From Micromonospora luteifusca (GTDB lineage: Bacteria > Actinomycetota > Actinomycetes > Mycobacteriales > Micromonosporaceae), in NCBI RefSeq assembly GCF_016907275.1, contig NZ_JAFBBP010000001.1, forward strand, positions 5,136,001 through 5,200,000: a DNA stretch of 64,000 nucleotides, written 5' to 3'. The first letter of the stretch is position 1. Each line of letters opens with the position of its first letter. The notes under the pieces were generated by a model. That model was not told where the DNA came from. It saw only the letters and a list, made by a program, of their open reading frames with translations, and made no database searches. A program made the translations under genes and the position numbers. This document shows positions 1 through 11,933 of this stretch, in pieces.

Positions 1-3
1 GCC

Positions 4-534
4 ATGGAGCTGAGGTCATACGTCGAGAACCTGCGTAACGAGTTCGCCGTGGCCGCGGAGGGCGTCGATCCGGAGGCCCGAATGCTGGCCGAACGGCTCT
101 TCACCCAACTGGAGGCGGCCACCCGTCTCACCCTGCTCGAGGCACTGTCCGACGCGGCCGACGAGATCACCCGTGACCTTGCGCCCGGTTCGGTGCACGT
201 CCGGCTGCGCGGGCGTGAGCCCGACTTCGTGGTGACGCCGGCCAGCCCGCCGACCGATGCGGCGGACGACGAGGTCAACGACCCACCGACGCCGTCGGCC
301 CCATTGCTCGCGCCGCCCGAGGGTGACGACGGTGGCACCTCGCGGATCAACCTCCGGCTTCCCGACCACCTCAAGGCCAGCGTCGAGGAGGCCGCCGGTC
401 GGGCCGGGCTCTCGGTCAACGCCTGGCTGGTGCGAGCTGTCGCCGGCGCCATCGGAGCGGGCGAGACGGAGCGTCGTCCGCCCCGCCGGGTGGAGCCGCG
501 CTCCGGCCAGCACTTCACCGGCTGGGCCCGCTAA
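4..534 (+). CDS. Ribbon-helix-helix / HicB-like DNA-binding protein
   Basis: A 176-residue soluble protein. The C-terminal part (about residues 112-150) reads SRINLRLPDHLKASVEEAA followed by GLSVNAWLVRAVA, the signature of a ribbon-helix-helix (Arc/HicB antitoxin type) DNA-binding fold. The N-terminal 80 residues are acidic and helical, and a Pro/Asp-rich linker separates the two parts. The annotated ATG lies three bases from the window edge, so its ribosome site cannot be judged. No toxin gene is beside it; the next gene is a DUF4097 protein 74 bp downstream. A role as a transcription factor for the DUF4097-DrrAB genes that follow is inferred from position only. HicB antitoxin without HicA is the alternative label. 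Confidence 0.7.
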   Translation: MELRSYVENLRNEFAVAAEGVDPEARMLAERLFTQLEAATRLTLLEALSDAADEITRDLAPGSVHVRLRGREPDFVVTPASPPTDAADDEVNDPPTPSAPLLAPPEGDDGGTSRINLRLPDHLKASVEEAAGRAGLSVNAWLVRAVAGAIGAGETERRPPRRVEPRSGQHFTGWAR

Positions 535-608
535 CTCCCCATACCCCTTCTTTCCCTCACGCCGCTGACAAGCGGCGACATTCGCCGACCACCTTCCGGG
601 AGACCACC

Positions 609-1454
609 ATGCCTCTTTTCGACACACCAGAACCGATCACCGTCCAGATCGAGTTGCCCGTCGGGGACGCCTGGATCGCCGCAAGTGACCGCACCGACAC
701 GGTGGTGACGGTGCGGCCCCGCGACCCGTCGAGCAAAGCCGACGTGAGCGCCGCGGAACAGACCACCGTCGAGTACACCGCCGGCAGACTGCTGATCAGG
801 GCACCGAAGACCTGGCGGCGTTACGGATTCTTCGGCACCGGCCCGTCGGTCGACGTCCTGGTCGAGGTGCCGACCGGTTCGCGGGTGCACGCCGAGGCCG
901 CGTGGGCGGCGTTCCGCTGCGAGGGCCGGCTCGGCGAGTGCCGCCTCAAGACCGGAGGTGGGATCCGGCTCGAGGAGACCGGGCCGCTGGACATCGACAC
1001 CAGCCACGGCGATGTCGCCGTCGAACGCGTCGCCGGTTCCGCCCGGGTCAAGTCCTCATCCGGCAAGGTGCGCATCGGTGCGGTCGACGGCACCGCAGAG
1101 GTCAAGAACTCCTCCGGCGACTGCTGGATCGGCCAGAGCGGCGGAAACGTCCGGATCAACACCGCCTACGGCGACATCACCGTCGACGCGCCCGCGGCCT
1201 CGGTGAACGCGCGCACCGCTTACGGCAACGTGCGGCTGGGCGAGGTCGTACGCGGGTCGATCGAACTGCAGACCTCCTACGGCGCGATCGAGGTCGGCAT
1301 CCGGCGCGGCACCGCCGCCTGGCTCGACGTCAGTTCCAAGCACGGCCGGGTGCACAACGCGCTCGAGACGACCGACAGCCCGGCGCAGACCGACGAGACG
1401 GCCGAGGTGCGGGCACACACCTCCTACGGCGACGTCACCATCCGCCGCGCCTGA
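609..1454 (+). CDS. DUF4097 family beta-strand repeat protein
   Basis: A 281-residue protein without signal peptide or membrane segment. From about residue 100 it consists of short repeating beta units (SSGKVRIG, NSSGDCWIG, NTAYGDITV, RTAYGNVRLG, QTSYGAIEVG), the pattern of the DUF4097 right-handed beta-solenoid. The biochemical function of the family is unknown; members often sit next to ABC-2 exporters or stress regulators. GGGAG at about 597-601 precedes the ATG. It lies between the ribbon-helix-helix gene and the DrrA-like ATPase (33 bp gap), so the four genes are probably co-transcribed. The family call is firm; no activity can be assigned. Confidence 0.85.
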   Translation: MPLFDTPEPITVQIELPVGDAWIAASDRTDTVVTVRPRDPSSKADVSAAEQTTVEYTAGRLLIRAPKTWRRYGFFGTGPSVDVLVEVPTGSRVHAEAAWAAFRCEGRLGECRLKTGGGIRLEETGPLDIDTSHGDVAVERVAGSARVKSSSGKVRIGAVDGTAEVKNSSGDCWIGQSGGNVRINTAYGDITVDAPAASVNARTAYGNVRLGEVVRGSIELQTSYGAIEVGIRRGTAAWLDVSSKHGRVHNALETTDSPAQTDETAEVRAHTSYGDVTIRRA

Positions 1455-1487
1455 ACCGGCAGCACACCGACCACGAAGGAGGAGATC

Positions 1488-2461
<974 letters not shown>

Positions 2462-2465
<4 letters not shown>

Positions 2466-3250
2466 GCACGCTCTCCCTCGCCGTCCACGACTCGAACACG
2501 ATGCTGCGGCGCAACCTCCTGCACATGCGGCGCTATCCGTCGATGACGCTCATGCTCGTCGGCATCCCAGTCATCCTCCTGTTGCTCTTCGTCTACGTCT
2601 TCGGTGGCACACTCGGCGCCGGCCTCGGGCCCTCCGGTGACCGCGGCGACTACGCCAACTACGTCACCCCCGGCATCCTGCTCATCACGGTGGTCAGCGG
2701 GGCGCAGGGCACCGCCATCTCGGTCGCGATGGACATGACCGAAGGCATCATCGCCCGGTTCCGAACCATGGCGATCTTCCGACCGTCGGTCCTCACCGGG
2801 CACGTACTGGGCAGCCTGGCCCAGGCCCTGCTCAGCCTCGCGGCCGTCACCGGCGTGGCGCTGCTCGTCGGGTTCCGGCCCACTGCCAACCCGGTTGAGT
2901 GGCTCGCCGCGGCCGGCGTCCTCGCCATGATCACCTTTGCGCTCACCTGGCTGTCGGTGGCCCTCGGCCTGGTCAGCGACAGTGTCGAGACGGCCAGCAA
3001 CCTCCCCATGCCGCTGATCCTCCTGCCGTTCCTCGGCAGCGGCTTCGTCCCCACCGACTCCATGCCGACGCCGGTGCGCCTCTTCGCCGACTACCAGCCC
3101 TTCACACCGGTCATGGAAACCCTCCGCGGCCTGCTGCTCGGCAGCGGGATCGGTGCCAACGGGATCATCGCGGTCGCCTGGTGCGTCGTCATCACCGTGG
3201 TCTGCTTCCTCTGGTCCAAAGCCCTGTACAACCGCAACCGGGCCGCCTGA
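2462..3250 (+). CDS. ABC-2 type (DrrB-like) permease
   Basis: A 262-residue integral membrane protein with about six hydrophobic spans, the usual size and form of the DrrB/ABC-2 family. It begins inside the stop codon of the DrrA-like ATPase gene and would form the exporter with it. Residues 28-46 (SMTLMLVGIPVILLLLFVY) are the first span; the last ends near residue 255 just before the basic tail. It is the last gene of the first cluster: downstream lie 1.3 kb of repeats and operator DNA without a convincing gene. Substrate unknown. Confidence 0.9.
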
Positions 3251-3391
3251 CCCGACCGCCGCTCCACGTCCCACCAGCGCACCGCACCGACGGCCCGGCC
3301 CCAGCGGAGCTGGGCCGATCGGTCATGTGCGCTGGTGGCGTGCCGGCCAACGGTGAAGTCGAGCAGCCCTCCGGAGGTTCCGGTTCCGGTT

Positions 3392-3530
3392 CCGCCCCGC
3401 CCCGGGCTGGCCCCGCCCCGGGCTGGCCCCGCCCCGGGCTGGCCCCGCCCCGGGCTGGCCCCGCCCCGGGCTGGCCCCGCCCCGGGCTGGCCCCGCCCCG
3501 GGCTGGCCCCGCCCCGGGCTGGTCTTGCCC
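3392..3530 (+). repeat. 16-bp GC-rich tandem repeat array
   Basis: The unit GGGCTGGCCCCGCCCC recurs at exactly 16-bp steps (GGGCTGG at 3404, 3420, 3436, 3452, 3468, 3484, 3500 and 3516). It then decays into imperfect CTGG/CCCCG repeats to about 3775. Sixteen is not a multiple of three, and all six frames give Pro/Gly/Ala-rich low-complexity translations, so the open frames here are composition artefacts rather than genes. Confidence 0.9.
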
Positions 3531-3822
3531 GGGGCTGGTCTTGCCTTGGCCCCGGTCTGGCCTCGCCCCGGGCTGGTTTGGCCTCGCCCGGTCTGGCCTC
3601 GCCCCGCCCCGGTCTGGCCCCGCTCCGGGTTGGTTCGGCCCCGCCTCGGGTTGGTCTGGCCTCGCCCCGGCCCGGTTTGGCCCCGGCCCGGTTTGGCCCC
3701 GGCCCGGTTCGGCCTGGCGTGGTTTGGTCTGGTGCGGCTCGGCCTGGCCCGGTCTGGCGGTGGCCTGGCCCGGGTCTCACGGTGGGCTGGCTTGGCGGCT
3801 CCAACGGGCACGGTCCGGCGCA

Positions 3823-3898
3823 TGATCGACTCCATGTCGCCGATGTTGCGGTGTTTGGCGGCTCGGATACCGCAACGTCGCCGACATGGAGTCGATCA
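3823..3898 (+). repeat. 76-bp palindromic element, copy 1
   Basis: Two 29-nt arms (3823-3851 and 3870-3898) are reverse complements with two mismatches, around an 18-nt loop. The arm begins TGATCGACTCCATGTCGCCG. A second copy lies in the opposite orientation at 51717-51792 with about six substitutions. One of those is a paired G-C to A-T change that keeps the stem. It looks like a dispersed REP/MITE-type hairpin; no transposase gene is near it. Confidence 0.85.
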
Positions 3899-4016
3899 CG
3901 ACCGCCGAATTGGCTTCGGGCGCCAGGCCGCGAGGCCGCAGGGCGCATGGCACGGGCGCGCCGCCGCACAGCCGGGGGGCGCAGGGCCCGGGCGTGGGCT
4001 GTACGACGGGCCGCCC

Positions 4017-4080
4017 GCCGCGTGGGCCTGGCCCGCCGCGTGGGCCTGGCCGCTGCGTGGGCCTGGCCGCTGCGTGGGCC
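4017..4080 (+). repeat. 17-18-bp tandem repeat, four copies
   Basis: The core CGTGGGCCTGG recurs at 4021, 4039, 4056 and 4073, a period of 17-18 bp. This is low-complexity spacer DNA between the palindromic element and the arabinose operators. The rest of 3899-4170 shows no gene I can support. Confidence 0.7.
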
Positions 4081-4173
4081 GTACGACGCGCGGGCGTAGG
4101 GCCGAGCGGGGCCGACGACGCCTGCGGGGCGGCTGGGCTTGCGTGCCGGCTGAGGGGCACTCGAAACGTCGAA

Positions 4174-4187
4174 TGTTATCGATAACA
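4174..4187 (+). promoter_or_regulatory. LacI-type operator (perfect palindrome), ara site 1
   Basis: TGTTATCGATAACA is a perfect 14-bp palindrome matching the operator consensus TGTTANCGNTNACA seen at six other full sites in this window. It lies about 400 bp upstream of the araB promoter and could act as an auxiliary operator for repressor looping. Confidence 0.75.
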
Positions 4188-4306
4188 AGGCTCTTTGCGT
4201 GGCTGCGTTGCGCGCGCGCCGGTGTCCGAAGCGCTCAGCTATGAGCCCGATCGTGGCTGCGGGCCGTTTTGCCGACTTGACCATGAGGGCTTGGCCAACT
4301 TGTTGA

Positions 4307-4320
4307 TGTTATCGCTGACA
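4307..4320 (+). promoter_or_regulatory. LacI-type operator, ara site 2
   Basis: TGTTATCGCTGACA is a near-palindromic match to the same consensus, 133 bp after site 1 and 270 bp before site 3. Three spaced operators before one operon are compatible with looping repression, which is an inference. Confidence 0.65.
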
Positions 4321-4562
4321 TCATCGCCGGTTGCCGATTGGTCGGGACCGGACGGTCGTCTCGAAGTCGTCCGAGATGCCGCGCCTGTCGCCTGGCCTGG
4401 CGACGGGTCTGCGGTCGGCCGGGCGGGCCTTGCGTTGCGCCCTTCCGCCACCACGTTCACCCGTTGGCACCGGAATTATGCCTTTTGTGCGGGTCCGGTA
4501 TCGACGCGCCCGAGTCGGTCCGGCTTCCGCGTTCCGTTACGGAGCTGTTGCGCCTGGATGTC

Positions 4563-4606
4563 TTGACGAGGCTGGATGTGAGCGTTAACACTATCCCCGT
4601 TAACGG
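4563..4606 (+). promoter_or_regulatory. araB promoter with overlapping LacI-type operator
   Basis: TTGACG at 4563-4568 and TAACAC at 4586-4591, 17 nt apart, form a plausible -35/-10 pair. The operator TGTGAGCGTTAACA (4577-4590) covers the spacer and the -10 box, so bound repressor would block polymerase. A second small palindrome, CCGTTAACGG (4597-4606), abuts the ribosome site. The same arrangement precedes the chvE-like gene at 19811-19838. Confidence 0.7.
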
Positions 4607-4617
4607 TGGAGGTGAAC

Positions 4618-6300
4618 ATGAACGGTGTGGACGGAGCTGACGACCGCTATGTCGTCGGTGTCGATTTCGGCACCCTGTCCGGGCGAGCTCTCGTGGTCCG
4701 AGTCGGTGATGGTGCCGAGTTGGGGACCGCGGTGCACGAGTACGGCGACGGCGTCATCAGTTCGGCGCTTCCGGGGGGCCAGGCGCTGCCTCCGGACTGG
4801 GCTTTGCAGAATCCGGACGACTACCGCGACGTGCTGCGGTACGCCGTCCCGGCGGCGATGTCCGCTGCGGGGGTGGATCCCGCTGCGGTGGTCGGCATTG
4901 GCATCGACTTCACCGCCTGCACGGTGCTGCCGACGGACGCCGACGGCACTCCGCTCTGCGAGGATCCCGAGCTGCGCGACCGGCCGCACGCCTGGGTCAA
5001 GCTGTGGAAGCACCACGCCGCGCAGCCGCACGCCGACCGGATCAACGCGCTCGCCCACGAGCGGGCAGAGCCGTGGATCGGCCGGTACGGCGGCAAGATC
5101 TCCGCCGAGTGGCAGTTCGCCAAGGGACTTCAGGTGCTGGAGGAGGACCCCGAGGTCTACCACCGGGCCGAGCGCTTCATCGAGGCGGCCGACTGGATCG
5201 TCTGGCAGCTCAGCGGCACCGAGACCCGCAACGTGTGCACGGCCGGGTACAAGGGCATCCTGCAGGACGGCCAGTACCCCAGCGAGGCTTTCCTGACCGC
5301 GCTCAACCCCGGCTTCGGCGACTTCGTGGCGAAGCTGGATGGTCCGTTGCTGCCGCTCGGCGCCCGGGCCGGCACGCTCACCGCGCAGGCCGCCGCCTGG
5401 ACCGGCCTCCCGGAGGGGATCGCGGTGGCCGCCGGCAACGTCGACGCACACGTCACCGCGGCGGCCGCGCAGGCCGTGGAGCCCGGCCGGCTCGTCGCGA
5501 TCATGGGCACCTCGACCTGCCACGTCGTCAACGGCGCGGAGGTCGCCGAGGTGGCCGGCATGTGCGGTGTCGTGGACGGCGGCATCAGCCCCGGTGCGTG
5601 GGGTTACGAGGCTGGGCAGAGTGGTGTCGGCGACATCTTCGGCTGGTTCGTCAAGCACGCCGCCCCGGCTGGCATCGACTCGCACGAACAGCTCACCGAG
5701 TTGGCCGCGAGCCAACCGGTCGGCGCGCACGGACTGGTCGCGTTGGACTGGTGGAGCGGCAACCGCTCGCTGCTGGTCAACCACGATCTCAGCGGGATGA
5801 TCGTCGGAATGACCCTGGCTACCCGGCCGCAGGACATCTACCGGGCGCTGCTGGAGTCCACCGCCTTCGGCACGCGGATGATCATCGAGGCGTTCGTCGA
5901 GGCCGGAGTCGCCGTGAACGACCTGGTGATCGCCGGTGGCCTCACCAACAACAAGCTGCTGATGCAGATCTACGCCGACGTGACCAGGCGGCCGCTGAAC
6001 ATCATCGCCTCCTCGCAGGGGCCGGCGCTGGGGTCGGCGATCCACGCCGCCGTCGCCGCCGGTGAGTTCCCCTCGATCCACGAGGCCTCGCAGGCGATGG
6101 GTCGGGTGCACGAGGCCGTCTACCGGCCGGATCCCGAGCGGGCGCGCGCCTACGACGCCCTGTACGCCGAGTACCAGGCGCTGCACGACCACTTCGGTCG
6201 CGGTGGCAACGACGTCATGCTCCGCCTGCGGGCGATCCGGAACGCGGCCGTCGAGACCGCCGCTGCCCCGCCCGAGCTCGCGCTCGAGGTGGTCGCATGA
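4618..6300 (+). CDS. araB: L-ribulokinase
   Basis: Phosphorylates L-ribulose to L-ribulose 5-phosphate in the cytoplasm, the second step of bacterial L-arabinose catabolism. The 560-residue FGGY-family sequence is the length of known AraB proteins. It opens with the sugar-kinase phosphate loop YVVGVDFGTLSGRALVV and has the C-terminal ATP-site segment ending VIAGGLTNNKLLMQ. I chose ATG 4618 because GGAGG at 4608-4612 stands five bases before it; an in-frame GTG at 4606 overlaps that ribosome site. The stop overlaps araD by four bases. Together with araD and araA in the same operon the assignment is secure; xylulokinase is the main FGGY alternative and is less likely here. Confidence 0.95.
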   Translation: MNGVDGADDRYVVGVDFGTLSGRALVVRVGDGAELGTAVHEYGDGVISSALPGGQALPPDWALQNPDDYRDVLRYAVPAAMSAAGVDPAAVVGIGIDFTACTVLPTDADGTPLCEDPELRDRPHAWVKLWKHHAAQPHADRINALAHERAEPWIGRYGGKISAEWQFAKGLQVLEEDPEVYHRAERFIEAADWIVWQLSGTETRNVCTAGYKGILQDGQYPSEAFLTALNPGFGDFVAKLDGPLLPLGARAGTLTAQAAAWTGLPEGIAVAAGNVDAHVTAAAAQAVEPGRLVAIMGTSTCHVVNGAEVAEVAGMCGVVDGGISPGAWGYEAGQSGVGDIFGWFVKHAAPAGIDSHEQLTELAASQPVGAHGLVALDWWSGNRSLLVNHDLSGMIVGMTLATRPQDIYRALLESTAFGTRMIIEAFVEAGVAVNDLVIAGGLTNNKLLMQIYADVTRRPLNIIASSQGPALGSAIHAAVAAGEFPSIHEASQAMGRVHEAVYRPDPERARAYDALYAEYQALHDHFGRGGNDVMLRLRAIRNAAVETAAAPPELALEVVA

Positions 6301-6989
6301 ACGCTGAGGTCACCCGACAGGTCGGCGAGCTGCGGGAGACGGTCGCCCGCCTGCACGCCGAACTCACCCGGTACGGCCTGGTCGCCTGGACGGCGGGCAA
6401 CGTCTCGGCGCGGGTTCCCGGCCAGAACCTCATGGTGATCAAGCCGAGCGGCGTGGGCTACGACGATCTCTCGGCCGACACGATGGTGGTGTGCGACCTC
6501 GACGGGGCCCTGGTCGAGGGGGATTTCGCACCGTCCAGCGACACCGCCGCCCACGCCTACGTCTACCGGGCCATGCCCGAGGTCGGTGGGGTCGTGCACA
6601 CACACAGCTCGTACGCCACCGCCTGGGCCGCGCGTGCGGAGGCGATCCCCTGCCACCTCACGGCGCAGGCCGACGAGTTCGGCGGTGAGATTCCGGTGGG
6701 TCCGTTCGCCCTGATCGGCGGCGACGACATCGGCAAGGGCATCGTCGGCACGCTCGCCGGGCACCGCTCACCCGCGGTGCTGATGCGTAATCACGGCGTC
6801 TTCACCATCGGCCGTGACGCCCGCGCGGCGGTCAAGGCCGCGGTGATGTGTGAGGACGTTGCGCGTACGGCGCACCTGGCCCGCGCACTCGGGCAGCCGG
6901 TGCCGATCGCGCAGGACGACATCGACGCGCTCTACGACCGCTACCAGAACGTCTACGGCCAACAACCAGTCCCGCCGACGGGTTCCTGA
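6297..6989 (+). CDS. araD: L-ribulose-5-phosphate 4-epimerase
   Basis: Converts L-ribulose 5-phosphate to D-xylulose 5-phosphate, which enters the pentose phosphate pathway. It is a 230-residue class II aldolase/adducin-fold protein. The zinc-binding histidines are visible in VVHTHSSYATAWA and in LMRNHGVFTIG, and the phosphate-binding GNVSARVPG segment lies near residue 38. The ATG overlaps the araB stop codon (ATGA), so the two genes are translationally coupled. A fuculose-phosphate aldolase would look similar, but the araB and araA neighbours decide for AraD. Confidence 0.93.
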   Translation: MNAEVTRQVGELRETVARLHAELTRYGLVAWTAGNVSARVPGQNLMVIKPSGVGYDDLSADTMVVCDLDGALVEGDFAPSSDTAAHAYVYRAMPEVGGVVHTHSSYATAWAARAEAIPCHLTAQADEFGGEIPVGPFALIGGDDIGKGIVGTLAGHRSPAVLMRNHGVFTIGRDARAAVKAAVMCEDVARTAHLARALGQPVPIAQDDIDALYDRYQNVYGQQPVPPTGS

Positions 6990-7118
6990 CCCTCCACCGG
7001 CCATGTCCGACCCGTCGGTCTGCACCACCGAAGTAGCAGCACGCACCACCCGCGTACGCCGCTCCTTGCACATCGGCGGTTGGCGCGGTTACCCACCACA
7101 CCGAGCCAAGGAGATTCG

Positions 7119-8123
7119 ATGAGAAAGATGCGAATGCACTCCGCTCCGTGGCGCGCTGCCACGGTCCTCGCCAGTGTGCTGCTCGTCGGCAGCATGGCGG
7201 CCTGCGGCAACAGCGACACCGGCGGCGGCGGCACCAAGGACGACGGCAAGATCACGATGGGCTTCTCGCAGGTCGGCGCGGAGAGCGGCTGGCGTACCGC
7301 GAACACCATCTCGATCAAGGAGGCCGCCACGGCAGCCGGAATCGAGCTGAAGTTCGACGACGCTCAGCAGAAGCAGGAAAACCAGATCAAGGCGATCCGC
7401 AACTACATCCAGCAGAAGGTCGACGTGATCGCCTTCTCGCCGGTGGTGGAGTCCGGGTGGGACACCGTGCTCAAGGAGGCCAAGGACGCCGGCATCCCGG
7501 TCATCCTGACCGACCGCTCGGTCGACTCGGCCGACAAGACGCTGTACAAGACCTTCCTCGGCTCGGACTTCGTCAAGGAGGGCAAGCTCGCCGGTGAGTG
7601 GCTGGTCGAGCAGAAGAAGACCGCCACGGGCCCGGTGAACATCGTCGAGCTGCAGGGCAGCACCGGCGCGGCGCCGGCGAACGACCGTAAGAAGGGCTTC
7701 GGTGAGGCGATCGCCGCCAACCCGAACCTGAAGGTCATCGCCTCCCAGACGGGCGACTTCACCCGGGCCGGCGGTAAGCAGGTCATGGAGCAGTTCCTCA
7801 AGGCCAACAAGCAGATCGACGTGCTGTTCGCGCACAACGACGACATGGGCCTGGGTGCTCTCGAGGCGATCACCGCCGCTGGCAAGGTGCCGGGCAAGGA
7901 CATCACCATCATCACGATCGACGCTGTCAAGGACGGCATGCAGGCTCTCGCCGACGGGAAGTTCAACTTCATCGCGGAGTGCAGCCCGCTGCTCGGCCCA
8001 CAGCTGATGGACCTGGCCAAGAAGGTCAAGGACGGCCAGGAGGTGCCTGCTCGGATCGAGACCGAGGAGACCACCTTCACCCAGGCGCAGGCCAAGGAAG
8101 CTCTGCCCAACCGCAAGTACTGA
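7119..8123 (+). CDS. ytfQ: YtfQ-like sugar-binding lipoprotein (furanose/arabinose ABC transporter)
   Basis: Captures sugar outside the membrane and delivers it to the YtfT/YjfF-like permeases. The 334-residue protein has a lipoprotein signal ending SMAACGN with the lipid cysteine near residue 29. The mature part follows E. coli YtfQ closely by eye: TMGFSQVGAESGWRTANT, QQKQENQIKAIRNYI, VELQGSTGA, DFTRAGGKQVMEQFL and FAHNDDMGLGALEAI. YtfQ is known to prefer furanose sugars (galactofuranose, arabinofuranose). Embedded in an ara operon, L-arabinofuranose is the likely ligand here, an inference. ATG 7119 is preceded by AAGGAGA at 7108-7114; an upstream in-frame start at 7080 lacks a ribosome site. 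Confidence 0.88.
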   Translation: MRKMRMHSAPWRAATVLASVLLVGSMAACGNSDTGGGGTKDDGKITMGFSQVGAESGWRTANTISIKEAATAAGIELKFDDAQQKQENQIKAIRNYIQQKVDVIAFSPVVESGWDTVLKEAKDAGIPVILTDRSVDSADKTLYKTFLGSDFVKEGKLAGEWLVEQKKTATGPVNIVELQGSTGAAPANDRKKGFGEAIAANPNLKVIASQTGDFTRAGGKQVMEQFLKANKQIDVLFAHNDDMGLGALEAITAAGKVPGKDITIITIDAVKDGMQALADGKFNFIAECSPLLGPQLMDLAKKVKDGQEVPARIETEETTFTQAQAKEALPNRKY

Positions 8124-8132
8124 TCGACGCCG

Positions 8133-8160
8133 GGGGTCGCCGCGTTCGCGTGGCGGCCCC
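8133..8160 (+). promoter_or_regulatory. Intra-operon stem-loop after the binding-protein gene
   Basis: GGGGTCGCC (8133-8141) pairs with GGCGGCCCC (8152-8160), with one G-U pair and a 10-nt loop. Without a T-tract it is more likely an mRNA-stabilising or attenuating hairpin than a full terminator. It would raise expression of the binding protein over the ATPase. Confidence 0.45.
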
Positions 8161-8312
8161 ACTGCGTCGCGCCAACGCCCACAATGGACCGGGCATGGCC
8201 CGCGACGACCCCGTACGACGCCCGCCGGAGCGGCCCCGCAGGGACGACCGGGCGGGCGCTGCGGGAGCGTAGCGGCCCTTCCGTGTCGACAACCCAGAAG
8301 AGGTCTGATGGG

Positions 8313-9850
<1,538 letters not shown>

Positions 9851-9854
<4 letters not shown>

Positions 9855-10921
9855 ACGACACCATGGGCCGCTACCGGACGGTGATCGGTCACCGGCTGTT
9901 CTGGCCCGCCGCCGTGCTGATCGTCATGCTCGCCGCGAACACGATCTACCGGCCCGGGTTCCTGTCGATCGAGGTCAAGGACGGGCACCTGTACGGCACG
10001 CCGATCGACATCCTGCGGCTGAGCGCACCGTTGATCCTCGTCGCACTGGGCATGACGCTGGTCATCTCGACCGGCGGCATCGACCTGTCGGTCGGCTCGC
10101 TGTGCGCGATCAGCGGCGCGATCGCCTGCATGTACATCAGCAAGCAGCCCGACCAGAACAGCCTCGGCGTGGTGCTGACCGCCCTCGCGATGGCGTTGGG
10201 CGTCTCGCTCGTGCTCGGCGCCTGGAACGGCGTGCTGGTGGCCGTGATCGGCATTCAACCGATCATCGCGACCCTGATCCTGATGGTGGCTGGCCGGGGC
10301 CTGGCCCAGCTGATCACCGAGGGTCAGATCATCACCATCAACTCCGAGCCGTACCGGGCGATCGGCCTGGGACACATGCTGACCCTTCCGCTGGCCATCT
10401 TCATCGCCCTCGCCGCTGCCCTGCTCGTCGCCGCATTCACCCGCCGCAGCGCGCTCGGCATGATCATCGAGTCGGTCGGCGGTAACGCCGAGGCGAGCCG
10501 CCTGGCGGGCATTCGCTCCGGCCGGATCGTGTTCCTCGTGTACGTGCTCAGTGCCGGCTGCGCCGCGATCGCCGGTTTCATGATGACGGCCAACGTCTCC
10601 AGCGCCGACGGTAACGCCGCCGGCCTCTGGGTGGAGTTGGACGCGATTCTCGCGGTCGTCATCGGCGGCACGTCCCTCGCGGGCGGCCGGTTCTTCCTCA
10701 GTGGCACGATCATCGGTGCGCTGATCATTCAAACCCTGACGACCTCGGTGTACGCCATGGACATCTCGCCGCAGACCTCGCTGCTGTTCAAAGCGGTCGT
10801 CGTCATCGCCGTCTGCCTCATCCAGGCACCGGCCTTCCGGGCCCGGTTCAGCCGACGTAGGCGCAACGTCCCGCCGCCCGCCACCACCGCCGACAAGCCG
10901 AAGGAGCAGGTGCCGGCATGA
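9851..10921 (+). CDS. ytfT: YtfT-like sugar ABC transporter permease
   Basis: A 356-residue CUT2 permease with about ten membrane spans. It carries the family motif [21 protein letters not shown] near residue 80 and the cytoplasmic loop GGNAEASRLAGIRSGRIV that contacts the ATPase. GGGAGGAGG at about 9835-9844 precedes ATG 9851, which overlaps the ATPase stop codon. The C-terminus ends in a basic hydrophilic tail, and its own stop overlaps the second permease gene. The two unlike permeases mirror YtfT/YjfF of E. coli. Which one is T and which is F is set by gene order and size only. Confidence 0.87.
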
Positions 10922-11907
10922 CCACTGGTTCGCTTACCGCCGGTCGTACCCGGTTCCGGCTGCCGAGGAAGCAGATACCGGTCCTGGCGACGCTCGCCCT
11001 GCTGCTGGTGATGTACGGCATCGGTGTCTCGCAGTACACGGCGTTCTCCAACGTCCAGGTCATCTTCAACGTCTTCATCGACAACGGCTTCCTGCTCGTC
11101 GTCGCGGTGGGCATGACCTTCGTGATCCTCACCGGCGGCATCGACCTGTCGGTCGGGTCGGTGGTCGCCATGACGGCGATGGTGTCGGCCGCGCTGCTGC
11201 GCGATGGCATGCCGCCGGCGCTGGTGCTCGTCATCGCCCTGCTCATCGGCCCGACGCTCGGCCTGTTGATGGGCTGCGTCATCCACTTCTTCGAGATCCA
11301 GCCGTTCATCGTCACGCTCGCCGGGATGTTCTTCGCCCGGGGCATGTGCACGTTCATCTCTGGAGCGTCCATCCCGATCACCGACGGGTTCTGGACCAGG
11401 ATGTCGCAGGAGCGGATCGGTGACCCGCAGGGCAACTTCGTGTCGATCAGCGTGCTCATCGCTTTCGTCGTGGTCGCCATCGCGGCGTACGCTCTGGCCT
11501 ACACCCGCCTGGGCCGCAACGTGTACGCCATCGGCGGCAACCCCCAGTCGGCCCTGCTGATGGGTCTGCCGGTGGGGCGGACCCGGATCGCCGTCTACAC
11601 GATCAGCGGCCTGTGCTCGGCCATCGGCGGCATCCTGCTGTCGTTCTACACCCTGTCCGGCGCGCCGCTGATCGCCGTGGGCATGGAATTGGACGTCATC
11701 GCCGCCGTCGTCATCGGTGGCACCGTGCTCACCGGCGGCGCGGGTTACATCTTCGGCACTGTGCTCGGCGTGCTCGTCCTGGGCGTGATCCAGACCCTCA
11801 TCACCTTCGATGGGAGCCTCAACTCCTGGTGGACCAAGATCGTGATCGGCAGCCTGCTGTTCGCGTTCATCCTCCTCCAACGTCTCATCGGAATCCGTTA
11901 CAAGTGA
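10918..11907 (+). CDS. yjfF: YjfF-like sugar ABC transporter permease
   Basis: A 329-residue CUT2 permease and the second channel subunit of the importer. It has the hallmark [20 protein letters not shown] near residue 78, the [19 protein letters not shown] segment and the coupling loop [19 protein letters not shown]. It starts inside the stop codon of the YtfT-like gene (ATGA), so the ABC genes form a tightly coupled block. araA follows 26 bp downstream. The size fits E. coli YjfF. Confidence 0.88.
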   Translation: MTTGSLTAGRTRFRLPRKQIPVLATLALLLVMYGIGVSQYTAFSNVQVIFNVFIDNGFLLVVAVGMTFVILTGGIDLSVGSVVAMTAMVSAALLRDGMPPALVLVIALLIGPTLGLLMGCVIHFFEIQPFIVTLAGMFFARGMCTFISGASIPITDGFWTRMSQERIGDPQGNFVSISVLIAFVVVAIAAYALAYTRLGRNVYAIGGNPQSALLMGLPVGRTRIAVYTISGLCSAIGGILLSFYTLSGAPLIAVGMELDVIAAVVIGGTVLTGGAGYIFGTVLGVLVLGVIQTLITFDGSLNSWWTKIVIGSLLFAFILLQRLIGIRYK

Positions 11908-11933
11908 CCGCCCCTCTCGCGGAAGGCAATCCC

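Noticed and set aside
3323..4284. Several Pro/Gly/Ala-rich open frames across the repeat region
   Set aside because: They are translations of 16- to 18-bp GC repeats in all frames, with no start-site support and no conserved domain.
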